NCBI RefSeq assembly: GCF_030272615.1
Contig: NC_081415.1
Location: 104,731,796-104,795,795 of the forward strand
From: Cryptomeria japonica
Taxonomy: Eukaryota > Streptophyta > Pinopsida > Cupressales > Cupressaceae
Reading direction: 5' to 3'
Length of the DNA: 64,000 bases
Shown here: positions 37,214 through 49,011 of the stretch, in pieces
Layout: each line of letters begins with the position of its first letter
Numbering within the stretch: the stretch's first letter is position 1
Made by a program: the position numbers and the translations under genes
Notes under the pieces: model-generated
Databases searched by the model: none
What the model saw: the letters and a program-made list of their open reading frames with translations, nothing else
What the model was told of the DNA's origin: nothing

Positions 37214-38225
37214 TGTATACACCTAAAAATGGTCTAAAGATAATTAATTAAATACGTAGTTATTTAATTAATAACCCTTCCCAATTAATTCGCAAATAAT
37301 TTGATTAATTTCCCCATTCATTTACTTATAAATAAATCTAAGGATTTATTCATTATATTTCATTTCATATCCCCCTTTGATTAATTAATTCCAAATTAAT
37401 TAATCCTCCCCCCATTTTAATCAATTCTTCTAGTTCCTAATTAAGATTAATTACCATTTTTCCAATTATTTGAATTTCTAAATTCAAATTGAGCACATGG
37501 CTTCTAACTTATAACCACCCTCTAACCTAACCCATTCTATCTAATCCTGGGTTTAACTAACCCTATCCTATCTTGCACATCTTGACCTCTTTTATCCTAA
37601 CCTCTTATGGGTTTGATATTCTCCCCTTGAGACACATGACACTTTTGCTACATCTCCTCCCTTGGACACTTGCCCTCTCATGAGCAAGGTTCCTTAACAC
37701 TTGTCACCATAGAGATGACAAGTGTCCCTTCCTCAAACCTCTTCTCCAACTTCCCCAATCTTAACCCTTGATATCTTTAGGTCGAATCTGGACCGTCAAT
37801 TCCTGCCACCTCATCTTTGGCCTTGGAATTACTATAAATACCCCTCATTTTGGATCACAAAAGATCCCTTGCATCCTAGATTTTAGCATCATTACTATAG
37901 GCATTGTTATCTCAATCATCTAACATAATTAGCATTTTTAGATTAATCATGCATACCATCATGCATCTCATATCATTTTAGATTAATCTAGTTTAATTTT
38001 CTTAATCTTGCATTCATATAGATTAAATCCTTCATCTTGGTGTAGTCTAGTCACTGGTATTGCTTAGATAAATCTCAGAGTAAATCTATACTTGCATCTT
38101 TTAGGAGGCAATAGGTCGATTCGTTATGGTTTTTACATTTATTTGAATTTGATCAACTAACCATGCATGCAATGATTTATTGAGTGTTTTTGTTTCAAAT
38201 ATAGATTCCAAATTTTACACACACA
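37214..38225 (+). repeat. 5' LTR of T1-c
   Basis: It begins TGTATACACC and ends ACACACACA; about 1.0 kb. It matches the T1-a LTR (22250-23279, inverted) throughout, including the TTAATTAAT-rich start and the GGAGGCAATAGGTCGATT block near 38105. Confidence 0.85.
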
Positions 38226-38230
38226 TTAAT

Positions 38231-38248
38231 TGGCACCTACCGTGGGGC
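38231..38248 (+). other. Primer-binding site of T1-c
   Basis: TGGCACCTACCGTGGGGC, five bases after the LTR end. Related sites occur in T1-a and T1-b; primer tRNA not assigned. Confidence 0.65.
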
Positions 38249-38766
38249 AGGAAACTGAATTTTTTGGCCTTGCAGATCATCAAAGCCTCGCGGATCATCA
38301 AATTCTCATCTTTCAGATTTTTTCCATACATTCTTTGCAAATCTTGTAAGGCATTCTATTCATTATAGTACGATATTCTATCTTCTATCATATGGGTAGG
38401 TGAGGATTCTTGTGTGGTTAGGTGAGAAATTTCATACAATTTTTTGCTTTCTCGATTGAAAAATAGAGTACTTTTAGGGGTTTTTGTGATTTGATTTTTC
38501 TGGCAGTAATGCTAAACCTGAACTATTTTCTATCTATATAAGTTATTTTCATAGCCTGACAAGTTTTTGCAAAACATTTGTCCAAGAACACGCCTTTATC
38601 GCTCAAAAACAAAATGATTATTGATTCATTATTTTTTTGCTAGTTGCCTAAGGAGATTCAAGAAAACTTTATGTATTCTTAATTGTCTTCTAGGTACCTA
38701 AATTACGATGCGGTAAATAAAAAAATATGTTTTTCATGTTTGGGAAACATCTAAAAGGTAGGCAAG
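38249..38766 (+). other. T1-c leader, first piece
   Basis: Noncoding, homologous to T1-a 21780-22229 inverted. It contains GATCATCAAATTCTCATC and GGTACCTAAATTACGATGC segments shared with T1-a. The last five bases GCAAG are duplicated after T2-b. Confidence 0.75.
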
Positions 38767-40461
38767 TGTGTAGGGGGAAAAAGCGAGACTAGGTTAACAT
38801 GCCCTAATCCTACCTTTTGACACACATTACGGAATACGAAAGAGCCTAGAGGTATCACACAATTGGCTACTTCTTTTTTTGAAAGAGAGAGCCACGGGCT
38901 ACCTATTAGGATTTCTATTCCTTTATTGTAATTGAAAGATAAGATGATGCAAGTTCAATTCCTAATCCCAAAATGCATGTATGAACTAATAACAAAATTG
39001 CAGAATTGAGATTAAACAATGAACAACTGTAAACACAAGGACGAAACAAGAATGTAGATGCGTACCCGGAGTCAAAATCTGATTGAAAATGTTCGGGATG
39101 GGGGCGCGGGCACCACTGTCCTGATTTTGTGCTAGAAACTGCTCCTGAAACTGCTGTCTTGCACTCTGGAAAACTGTCGGAAATGCTGTCTGTCAGGAGG
39201 ACCAGGGCGCCCAGTGCCTCTGTCCCAGGGACCAGGGCACCCAGCGCCCCTGTCCTGGTACGACCAGGGTGCCCCACGCCCCTGTCCTGGCAGGACCAGG
39301 GCGCCCCACGCCCTTGTCCTAGTCTTTTGCTCTGCAATTTGGTGTGGAGTGTTGTCTCAACCTGCTTTTCCCGGATCTACAACCTGCGGCGTCGTTCGAG
39401 TCCCAAAACCTGCACTTATATCTGAAAAGGGTATGGGTAGCTATATAGGGTTTTGCCTTAGTCAAACCCCCACTTTGGTGATTTCCACCTCCACGAATAG
39501 CCAAGTTGTATTGTAAAATGTATTGTGTGTGCAGACCTTGTGTGTGTGCAAGATCCTAAAATGCAAGTGAGCAAACTAGAGCAACCTAGAAAGTAAACCC
39601 TAATTGCTTGCAAATGATAATGTAAATGATCTAAATCAAGATGCAAAGTGATCCAAAGCATGAATAAATGATATATTGAAGCTTATGCAAAGACATGAAA
39701 ACAACATGAAATCATACCCAACCCCCAAGGGAGGGGTACAAGCCACTCTTTAGTCGGTAATCTCCTATTGTTCTTCAATGTCTTCCAAGCCCTAAATGGA
39801 TGAATGAAATTGATAAATTCTTGATAGAAAGATGTTGAATGTTGTTGAAGTCTTCAAAGATCTGCTCTTTTGCTGCATATGAGGTTCCTAAAAACAAAAA
39901 AATCGGATCCTTTCAAATGAAGAAAGAGAGCTCTTATGTATGAAACCCTAGGTCATAATTTCATCTTTTGGCCGACCTAGAGATTGAATCTCCCGCCAAT
40001 TTCTTGGGGTTAAGCTTTATTTTATGATTGGATTGTGCTCCTAAAATTTCAAGAAAAATGTCCGGGACCATGTGCACTCCGGGCGCCACGGTCCTGACAA
40101 CTTTTCATCAAATTTTCAGGGCCGTCGGATATGATGATTTTAGAGAGAATCCTGAAGTTACAGGTGATTTCGAGATGTTTTGACCCCTGAAACCAAGCCC
40201 CCAAGTTCAAAATAGGACTTAATTAGGGTTTTTGATTGAATGATGTATTGGAGGAATAAAATGGAAAAGGGCACACTTTAACGAAAGGGCCTAGCTTTAT
40301 GATGTGGAGAATGGTGAAATAGGACCTTAAACCTAATTAATTTGATTAATTAAGTGCTAAAGGAGAAATGCAATGCAAAATGTAAAATGCACCAAGGCGG
40401 GTGCTAAACTAGGTGTGAAATTGTACCACCCTAGCAAGTGCGTACAATTTACGATGCTACT
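38767..40461 (-). repeat. 3' LTR of T2-b
   Basis: It begins TGTGTAGGGGGAAAAAG and ends GATGCTACT where the other LTR has GACGCTACA, so its terminal base is mutated. It holds a GC-rich tandem block (39190-39330, units of about 30 bases with CCAGGGCGCCC and CCCCTGTCCTGG). Confidence 0.9.
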
Positions 40462-40480
40462 TTTAGCCCCCACTTTAGCG
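40462..40480 (-). other. Polypurine tract of T2-b
   Basis: The minus strand CGCTAAAGTGGGGGCTAAA abuts the 3' LTR. It is conserved at the T2-a LTR end. Confidence 0.75.
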
Positions 40481-41020
40481 GTCATATGAGTACTACGTGC
40501 ATATGCAAGCTAAACTATAGAAAAGTAAACATCATTTGAAAAAGGATATATCCATAAGTTGTCAGACGAAGCCCCCAGCGGTATCTGCAGTACACAGTTA
40601 GGAACCGCACCCTACAAAACACACGTTAGATCACAAAATCACCTAATGCTTACTAAGGAAAGTGATGAAATTTGTGAGTAGCTATATGCCCCCCCTGTTT
40701 TGACTTGCTTATTAGGGAGGTGAAACAGGGTAGCATGTTTACTTACGACAAATTGTGTAAGAGATTATTGATGAGGGATGTTCACTGAAAAGGCTTCATC
40801 AGAGCACTTTTTGGAACATCCCGAGAGTAAGGTAATGAAAATACGATTCCTATGCAACAAATGGTTCGAAAATCGCATCTCCCAAACTCAAGTTATGATG
40901 AAATGAGTGATAGAGGAAAATTAGGGTTTTGAAAGTAAAGGTAAAGGAATGAAAGTATATACCTTGAAAGTGACACTTGCATTTGTCACTTTGTTGATTT
41001 CTGAATATTGTTCATTGCAG
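40481..41020. other. T2-b spacer before the PMD gene
   Basis: Nothing coding is seen. A splice-acceptor-like TTGTTCATTGCAG closes it at 41020. If the PMD gene has its own promoter it should lie here; no clear TATA box was found. Confidence 0.4.
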
Positions 41021-43506
41021 CGAAGCCCACATAGCCATCATCATGCCTTCATGACGACCAGAGCATCCCACAAGGATTGAGATCCTGCGACAGGCCGTGA
41101 TCGATGACGAGCCACTAGACGAGGTGAGTTGACTGAATGTTGACTTTTGATTTTCTGTGATCGTTTGCGGGCCCTGGAATCTGACCCTGGGTCCCACCTA
41201 GGGCGCCATGGTCCCTGTGGGGTGCCATGGTCCCTTCAGGGTGTCATGGTCCCCTCAAGGTGCCATGGTCCCTTCAGGGCGCCATGGTCCCCTCAGGGCG
41301 CCATGGTCCCTGACAGGGCACCATGGTCCCAATCAAGACTTGGCGAGAGATGTCAGGGTTAGCATACGATGTTCGATAGTTTGCATGAATGATTTTGATG
41401 ATTGAGTATTGATTATAGTTATGTTTTTGTGTTGCAGGGTCTCCATACATGAGAGAGCATACGGCGGGGCAGATTCTTCGCAGTTTGCGAGATCAGATTC
41501 CCCGGCTGACTCAGGTAGAGAGAGACACATTGTCGATCGTGGGTTTATGGTATGCGATCCTCATGCTAGCCATTCGGTTCCATCCTGTGATGCTGATGGC
41601 ACTGATGGAACGATGGGATCCTGACACATGCACATTCCATCTTCCAGTAGGAGAGCTGACGGTTACACTTGAGGATGTGTACCGCATACTTCATCTTCCT
41701 ATCAGAGGAGCTACTGTGACATACGCGACCGATCGGTCAGTGGAGGACCATCAGAGGGAGCAGGTATATTGCATAGGGAGATTCATGCCGAGCGAGACGA
41801 GAGGTCGCATCATGGTCAGTTGGCTCTTACATCCTACAGGAGAGGTGCCCCTTGTGAGATGTCTTATGATTGCCATCATTGCACTAGCCGTCTGCCCTAA
41901 TGGGCGAGGTACGCACATGCATGGGGGTCTCACATGGTGCATCAAAGCTATGGAGAGACACAGGAGAGTATATGCTTGGGGTCGGAGTATGCTTGCACAT
42001 CTCTATCACGACCTTGAGGAGTATGTGTTTGGACAGGGTTGCAGCTTGATGACATGCACACTTCTACAGGTGTGGATATTTGAGCACTTCACATGCACCA
42101 GGCCTGTCGGCTTTCCGATGAGTACGGCTAGCGAGTGACCTAGGGTGTTTGCCTATCCACTTACCAGCGAGTGGAGATTTGGAGATCTGCTATATTGGAG
42201 AGTGATATTTGATAGATTGACAGCCAAGGTGACAGTATGGAGACCATATCTACAGATGCACAGATGGGATGGGATGGAGAGACAATTAGCATGCTTACAA
42301 AGGAACCGCCTACTACGGGGATGATATTCACATATCATAGTCCCATTCTATTTCGACCAAGTATAGAGGCAGTGTGGGCTAGAGCAGTGTGTTCCAGCCG
42401 ATGTACCCATCTATACTCGACACTCACGAGTCCTTCCCAGACCTAGAGCAGTAACGAGACCGACGATAGATGACATCGAGACTACAGATATAGAGGGATC
42501 TGATCAGGATGTAGTCACTGATTACTCTGCAGAGCCTGGAGCACATCGCAGGTATGTCTCATGGTTTATGAGATCATACCCAGGGCCTATCTTTCCACCA
42601 GATCACCCGATGGGCCTAGGGAGGGAGAGGGTCATGAGGAGGCAGGAGATCCTGATCCACCCACAGGAGATCAGCCTAGTGCCAAGGAGGAGGAGGAGGG
42701 AGAGGAGGATGACACAGATAGAGATGAGGAGAACGAGGATGCAGGTGAGGATCTAGACAAGGATGAGGATGAGGATGAGGAGGAGGATAGAGATGATGAG
42801 GAGGAGTCAGATGCAGCTCCCCACCATTCAGGAGATGATACCATATCCCTGGATCCTCCTCTTATTCCCCAAAAGGGGGAACATGAGGTGATATAGAGAC
42901 CTGTTTCTAGTACGGGCTAGCCTGCACCCATCATGCACAGATTATTTGAGTGTGGGGAGCCTAGTAGTTCCCAATCACAGATGCTACCATATCATGATAC
43001 CTACTGGCGTGAGGGAGATCCAGGTATAGTAGGTTTATATTGATTGATTAATGTTTTGATGATATAGAATGGTTCTAATACAAAAATCTGTTCTACTGCT
43101 ACAGCTAATGTGCAGGAGTGGCGTTCCCTGATTCAGCAAGCAGTGACAGACATTTCCACGATGGCACAGATCCCTAGTACCTCACAGATTGCTTATAGGC
43201 CTCAGGGGAACACGGGTCGGCATGAGGACTTGTTTTCCCCATTCTGAGTAAAGGTGGACATATGGAGGGAGAGAGAGAGAGTTCTATCAGAGAACCTTCA
43301 GCGGGCACAACGAGATCTAGCAGTAGCTCAGGCCGAGGCTACTTCCTATCACGCGATCCTTATGGATAGGGATCGTAGGAGTTCCTCTCAGAGTCACTCA
43401 TAGTCTATATCGCGCTATACACTTATGGGTCCACCTGCATGGCCGGATCAGGAGGGAGCATCTAGTCGTCACTCTCCAGCCACCAGCCCTAGGGATAGGA
43501 GATGAT
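41021..43506 (+). pseudogene. Plant mobile domain (PMD) protein gene, antisense in T2-b
   Basis: The main frame opens at the ATG 41449 (MREHTAGQILRSLRDQIPR). The PMD signature follows: FHLPVGELTVTLEDVYRILHLP at about residues 63-84, then WRPYLQMHRWDG and RQCGLEQCVP, the last two beyond a TGA at 42136. An acidic Glu/Asp stretch (42640-42820, in the next frame) and a C-terminal segment (NVQEWRSLIQQAVTDIST, then a coiled coil LSENLQRAQRDLAVAQAEA) complete it. The intron 43024-43104 (CAG/GTATAG to GCTACAG) keeps the frame when removed. An upstream exon 41021-41123 with donor GAG/GTGAGT is possible but joins out of frame. About five or six stops and one frameshift make it a pseudogene here. PMD proteins (MAIN/MAIL1 type) are known in host genes, MULEs and Gypsy elements. 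Confidence 0.8.
41199..41335. repeat. GGCGCCATGGTCCC minisatellite in PMD first intron
   Basis: About eight units of roughly 18 bases, such as CAGGGCGCCATGGTCCCCT, inside the predicted intron 41124-41437. The GGGCGCC and GGTCC elements also occur in the T2-b LTR repeats. Confidence 0.8.
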
Positions 43507-44108
43507 CGTATGATGTAGGATAGGTCACATTTTGAATGTATAGTGACCTATATTTGTATACGATCCACATATATATATATATACATGCTTCTCTTTGTCT
43601 CAAATGTGTTATCTTTAATGTTTAAAACAATGTATATTTTGCTTTGATTAAATCTAATACATTTGGTAGATGTACATGTAGATTCAGGATTTAATTTCCA
43701 TGTGATTGATTTCTCAATGCTCCATGATTAAATTGATACATGTGTGACTTAATTAAAATATTTAATCAAGTACTACATTGATGATAGGGAAGAAATATGT
43801 CTTAAGTCTAAGAATCATATAACTAATGTGATTTAATTTTGAACTTAAACACAACATGATACGATTCTACTTAACGCATAAGACATTGTGTAATATGCTA
43901 GCATAATGGAAATGTAAATCTTTTACAATTTACATAAATGAATTCAAGACAAACTATAAAGTAAAGAAACACGCTTGTCAAGAACGAAGCAATATAGATT
44001 AAACACCATAACATTTAATTCTATTTTTCTCTAATTAGGATATACTAACATATTACCCAATGTTGAAGAACTAAAAAGAAGATGAAATGAAAGATAAGGA
44101 ATGAAGAA
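43507..44108. other. T2-b spacer between PMD gene and pol end
   Basis: AT-rich; no reading frame supported. It holds a short TA run (43567-43584). The PMD gene and pol converge on it tail to tail, so both transcripts would end here. Confidence 0.5.
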
Positions 44109-45514
44109 TTAAGCATAATATCTACGCAAGTGCATAGCATTTATAGGTTCTTTAAGAGGCGTACCGTCTACATCCGCTATTTTGTAAGCACCTGATCCAT
44201 AATCTTCAATAACGATATATGGTCCAAGCCAATTAGGAATAAATTTTCCCTTTTCTGCAGGTAAGGCATTCACATTGCGTTGATTCTCATAGAGGACTAA
44301 GTCACCTGCCGAGAAGGAACGTTGGATAACCTTATCATTATAGCTTCATTGTAGAGTTTTGTGATACGCTTGAATATGCTCAAGAGCAGTTATACGCTGT
44401 TCATCAAGCATCTCAAGCTGTTGAAGTCGTTGTTCTCTATAAGAGTCATCATCTACTATACCTTTGAGAGAAACCCTAAGTGATGGAATCTCTAACTCTA
44501 AAGGCATAATAGCGTCAGCACCATAAACAAGATTATAAGGGTAGTTCCTGTAGCAATTCGTACACTCATTCGATAGGCCCAAAGAGCATAGATTAGCTAA
44601 TTACTCCAATCCTTACCATGCTTATTCATGGTTTTGTGAAGAATTTGTTCAATTATCTTATTGGATGATTCGGCTTGATCGTTTGATTGAGGATAGTATG
44701 GTGTAGAAAATCGATGTTTGATATGATACTTCTCAAGGAATTTTTTCACGTCCTTGTTCTTAAATGATGTCCCATTATCTGAGATTATAGTGGAAGGTAT
44801 CCCGAATCGAGAAATGATGTTTTCTAGAAGAAATTGACAAATCACTTCAGCAGTAGTAGAGCGAAGGGGAATAGCTTCTACCCACTTCGTAAAGTAATCT
44901 ATTGCGATTATAATGAAGGTGTGTCCTTGAGATGAAGGAGGAGAGATTTTACCAATGAGATCCAAACCCCATGCGGAGAAAGGCCAAGAAGCTACTTGAG
45001 AACGAAGTTCTTGGGCAGGAGCATGAATCAGATTATTGTGTTGTTGACATTGATGACATTTCTTAACAAATGAAAAAGAATCCTTCTGCATAGTTTGCCA
45101 ATAGTATCCCATACGAAGCAATCTTTGAACCAAGGATTTGCCTCCAAAATGCCCCCCACAAGCACCTGAATGTGCCTCTTCAAGAGCAACGGGGATTTCC
45201 GATTTGTTAAGACAGCGAAGGAGAAGACCGTCATAACCCCTTCGGTAAAGGACTTTAGAAAGAATGATATATCTAGCAGATAGCTTGCAGATTCTAGCCC
45301 TAGTGTTCCTATTGGCGGAATCAGGAAAGGTACCATCAGTCAAATATCTTACGATATGCACATACCATTCATCTGAGTCTATAAAGTCACAACATGTTAC
45401 CAAGCTAGAATCGTCTACAATAGCTGGAGAAATAAGGTTGTGAATAACAAATTTAAGATCAACCACAGGGTCCTCTAAAGACACAAGAGAAGCCACACAT
45501 GCCATTGCGTCCAC
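44109..45514 (-). pseudogene. T2-b integrase
   Basis: The zinc domain shows HSGACGGHFGG and, after GYYWQTM, CHQCQQHNN. The catalytic core has WGLDLIGKI (Asp), IPSTIISDNGTSF (Asp) and DQAESSNKIIEQ (Glu), so the DDE triad is present. The C-terminal part is in another frame (44346-44582: PYNLVYGADAIMP) and ends LRRYYA and stop at 44109, with GPYIVIEDYGSGAYKI in a third frame. Frameshifts near 44590 and 44345 break it. It is the last domain of pol, as in all Gypsy elements. Confidence 0.9.
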
Positions 45515-45517
45515 ATG

Positions 45518-45870
45518 TCAATTATCTTTTCGAGGAACAGGTTCCATGGTATAAGAATTGAATTTTTGTAATAAAGAGATAGCAAGGTCTTTATATTGTA
45601 ATAATTTGTCTTGTTTTGCTTGATACAGTCCCGTTACTTGTCTTATAATCAATTGAGAATCTCCATAAATATGTATGTGCTTTATATTCAGAGCTAAGGC
45701 TGCTTTTATTCCGGCTATAAGAGCCTCATACTCAGTAATGTTATTGGTACACAGGAAATTTAGATGATAGGATAAGGGAATAGATTTTCTTGTAGGAGAA
45801 ATCAGAACAAAACCTGCCCCCGATCCCGTACGGCACTTAGAACCATCAAAGTATAATTCCCAAGTTTCAT
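45518..45870 (-). pseudogene. T2-b second (archaeal-type) RNase H
   Basis: WELYFDGSKCRTGSGAGFVL gives the first Asp, NNITEYEALIAGI the Glu, and HIYGDSQLIIRQV the second Asp; the last Asp lies in HVDAMA just after a stop at 45515. This extra RNase H between the first one and integrase is the hallmark of the Tat lineage. The frame is open except for that stop. Confidence 0.9.
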
Positions 45871-45949
45871 CTTTCTCTATAGAAAAAATGAAGTCATCGG
45901 GGAAAGACTCAGAATAAGGGAAGGAGAAAGGTGAAGGGGCCTCAACTAA

Positions 45950-46380
45950 GTGGTCGGTCAATGCTTGCCCTTTAATTGCTTTTTGTGAAACAAATTTAAG
46001 GTCAAATTCAGTTAACATCATAACCCACTTAGCTAGGCGTCTTGATAAATCAGTTTTAGAGAAAAGATGCTTCAAAGGATCAAACTTTACCATGACGTGG
46101 ACTTTTGAATTTAAAAGATAATGTCTCAATTTCTGAGTCGCAAACACCAAGGCCAAGCATTGTCTTTCTATCGCAGAATATCGGGTCTCATAATCGAGTA
46201 AGGTATGACTTATGTAATGAACCAGACATTCCTTACCATCTTTATCATGTTGTGCCAACAATGCTGTGAGAGCATGAGAGGAAGCAACTATATACAGAAG
46301 GAAGGGTTTAGAAGGTTCGGCAGGTTGAAGAATAGGAGGACTAGCCAAATACACTTTTAAATATTCAAATGCTTGCTGAC
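45950..46380 (-). pseudogene. T2-b RNase H of reverse transcriptase
   Basis: PFLLYIVASSHALTALLAQ, CLVHYISHTLLDYETRYSAI and ERQCLALVFATQKLRHYL are the standard blocks of the Gypsy RNase H, here with the Tyr-connecting form seen in Tat elements (the first catalytic Asp is not evident). No stop within this domain; it is continuous with reverse transcriptase. Confidence 0.85.
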
Positions 46381-47640
46381 AATCTTCGTTCCATTGAAAA
46401 GTGATATTCTTTTTGATAAGTTGAGTAAAAGGAAAGGTACGATCCGCAAGTTGAGATACGAACCTATGAATAGCTTGAATCTTTCCTTGTAAGCTTTTAA
46501 GTTGAGACACATTTCTAGGAGGTGGCATGTTGACAATAGCATCTATTTTCTTATTGTCCACCTCAATCCCACGATGTGAAACTATGAATCCTAATAGTTT
46601 TCCACTATCCACACCAAAAACACATTTTCGGGGATTCAAGCGCATGTGATATTTATGAATTCTTTCAAAGATTTGACGAAGGATTTTAATATGATCTATG
46701 CGAAGAATGGATTTGGCTAAAATATCATCAACATAATCCTCTAAAATCTTATGCATATAATCATGAAAGATAAGGGTCATCGCTCGTTGATAAGTTGCAC
46801 CAGCATTTTTAAGTCCAAAAGGCATCATTATTCAACAAAACGTACCCCAAGGAGTGGTGAAAGTGGTTTTGAATTGATCTTGAGGGTTAATGAAAATTTG
46901 ATTGTATCTTGAAAAACCATCCATGAAGGATAACAAGGCATGTCCTGTCGTAGAATCAACTATCATGTCAATGTTTGGAAGAGGGAAATCATCTTTTAAA
47001 GAAGCCTTATTTAAATCTCGAAAATTGGTACACATTCTTATTTTATTATCTGGTTTAGCCACAACGACAATATTTGAAATCCACGGGGAATAATCAATAG
47101 GGCGAATAAATCCAGCCTCCAATAATTTTTCAATCTCAGCCTTAACAAGCAGAGCCACCTTAGGATTCATTTTTTGAATCTTTTGTTTCACGGGCTTAGC
47201 ATCGGGAACTAAGACAATATTATGAGTGACAATCTTAGGATCTATACCAGGCATGTCAGAGTATGTCCAAGCAAAGATCTCAGGGAATTCATGCAATAAA
47301 TCTTCATATTGTTTTTGTTCCTCTTCATCCAAACATTTTCCAATTTTAATAACTTTTTCCTCCTTGCAAGGATCCATCTTAACATCAATGGTGTCACTTA
47401 TAAGAAGATTACTTTGTTGAGGAGTATCCTTTAACTGAGGGAATTCTTTCACAATCTCATCATTATCAATCTCTTTTCCAAAATAGGCTGCAGTGTTCAA
47501 ACAATAAGGGAGTCCCCTATTGTGATGATAACAAGGAAGAGTATCATATGCTCCTAAAAACTCAGCTCAAGCATCATCGGTAGGAAAGATATCCAAAGCA
47601 CAATCACATGAAGAATCCCCATCAATATACTCAGGGTGTT
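46381..47640 (-). pseudogene. T2-b reverse transcriptase
   Basis: Upstream CDCALDIFPTDDA and FLGAYDTLPCYHHNRG lead into FAWTYSDMPGIDPKIVTHN, AGFIRPIDYSPWISNIVVV, MCTNFRDLNKA, LLSFMDGFSRYNQI, MMPFGLKNAGATYQRAM and LEDYVDDILAKS. The YVDD active site is intact (about 46735-46750). A single TGA at 46829-46831 splits the domain, and another stop lies near 47572. Confidence 0.9.
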
Positions 47641-47659
47641 GCATTGATAGAGATGTAGA

Positions 47660-49011
47660 AATAGCATTAACACTAATACATCACTAATACATGGTCTCTT
47701 AGAAGCTTTAGTGCGCTTGCAGGGATTATAGCCAAGTCCAAAGGCATAATTGTGAAGATTATTCTCTAGAGGAACCTTTATCCCTTGTTCGTGAGTGCCA
47801 CAACCATTTCCATGATACCCATGCTTAGCAAAAATGCGAAAACCATGACCATAACGATCAGCCATTTCAGAAAGAGAAGGCGGTTTTTCATAAGACAAAG
47901 AATCAAATTCTTCAAAATTAGAGGTGTGAGGAGAAGAAGTTTGAGAAGCGGCCACAAAATTATTTCTCATAGGTTCAAGTAAGATTGACTGATTTTTAGC
48001 TTCTTCCTTCTTTTCAACTTTAAGCTCTCTAGAAGGAACCGTATATTCACCTACAAAGGTGGGATTGAAATCAAGAGATCCCCAATCGTCTTCTGCAAGA
48101 ACCTTCTCAGGATCAAAATCCTTCTTATGTGTAGATTCAAGTCAAGAAGAATCTTCTTCAGGAGCTCTAGACTCATCCAAAGAATTTTGATCATCAGAGA
48201 GCGAGGATCCATCGATAGGTATCTTGTTTAAAGAGTCATCACTAGACGAGGATGGCTTAGAAGAACCGCCTTTGGAAGTAGATGTTTGTAAACAAGCTTG
48301 GAAATTAGTATCACCTATCAAGGTATATGTCTTATTGTTATAGATAAATTTAACTTGTCTATGCAATGTAGAGGGGACAGCTTGCATACTGTGGATCCAA
48401 GGTCTCCCTAATAACAAGTTGTATGTTAAATTTCCCAACATAACATAGATAGGAGTAGGCAAAGTAACAGGTCCCACTGTGAAGGGTAAGGTGATAATAC
48501 CTAATGACGTCTTAGCCACATTGTCAAAGCCTCGAATGGGACGAGAGTCAGGCTCAATGAGGGATGTATCCACATTCATTTTATGCAATATATTAATGCT
48601 ACACACATTAAGGCTAGAGCCATTATCTACTAGCGTTCATCTTATAGCAGTGTCTTTCATGATAACCACAATCATCAAGGGATCATATTGATTTTGAATT
48701 TCACTAGTAGGCAACTCATCTTGGGTAAACACAATTTGAGCCTTAGGATTCATCACAGAGTTAACCAAAGATGCTATATTACTAGATGTATTCGGTGGAG
48801 GAACATTCAAATCTTTCAAGGCATCTTGTAACATTCCATGATGAGCGGAAGAAGTTTGAATCAAATCCCAAAGGGATATCTTAGCAGGGGTAGCTTTAAG
48901 TTGTTCTATGAGATCATATTCCTTACCCATAACTTGCGAAATACGGGGAGCTTGTGGAAGAATTGGTTGAGGATTAGGAAGAGAAACTGGAATAACAGGA
49001 GGAGGATTAGG
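47660..49011 (-). pseudogene. T2-b protease and G-patch-like spacer
   Basis: YDLIEQLKATPAKISLWDL precedes the protease, as usual in Tat elements. The active site reads LVDNGSSLNVCS, with [16 protein letters not shown] downstream. After a Ser/Asp-rich linker comes GYHGNGCGTHEQGIKVP and AFGLGYNP (47730-47830), a G-patch-like motif. All of this is in one frame with ORF1, interrupted by stops at 48637 and 48142, and shifts frame near 47690. Confidence 0.8.

Noticed and set aside
42561-42896. Acidic Glu/Asp ORF as a separate gene
   Set aside because: It lies inside the PMD gene between its domain and the C-terminal exon and fits as the PMD acidic tail after a one-base frameshift.
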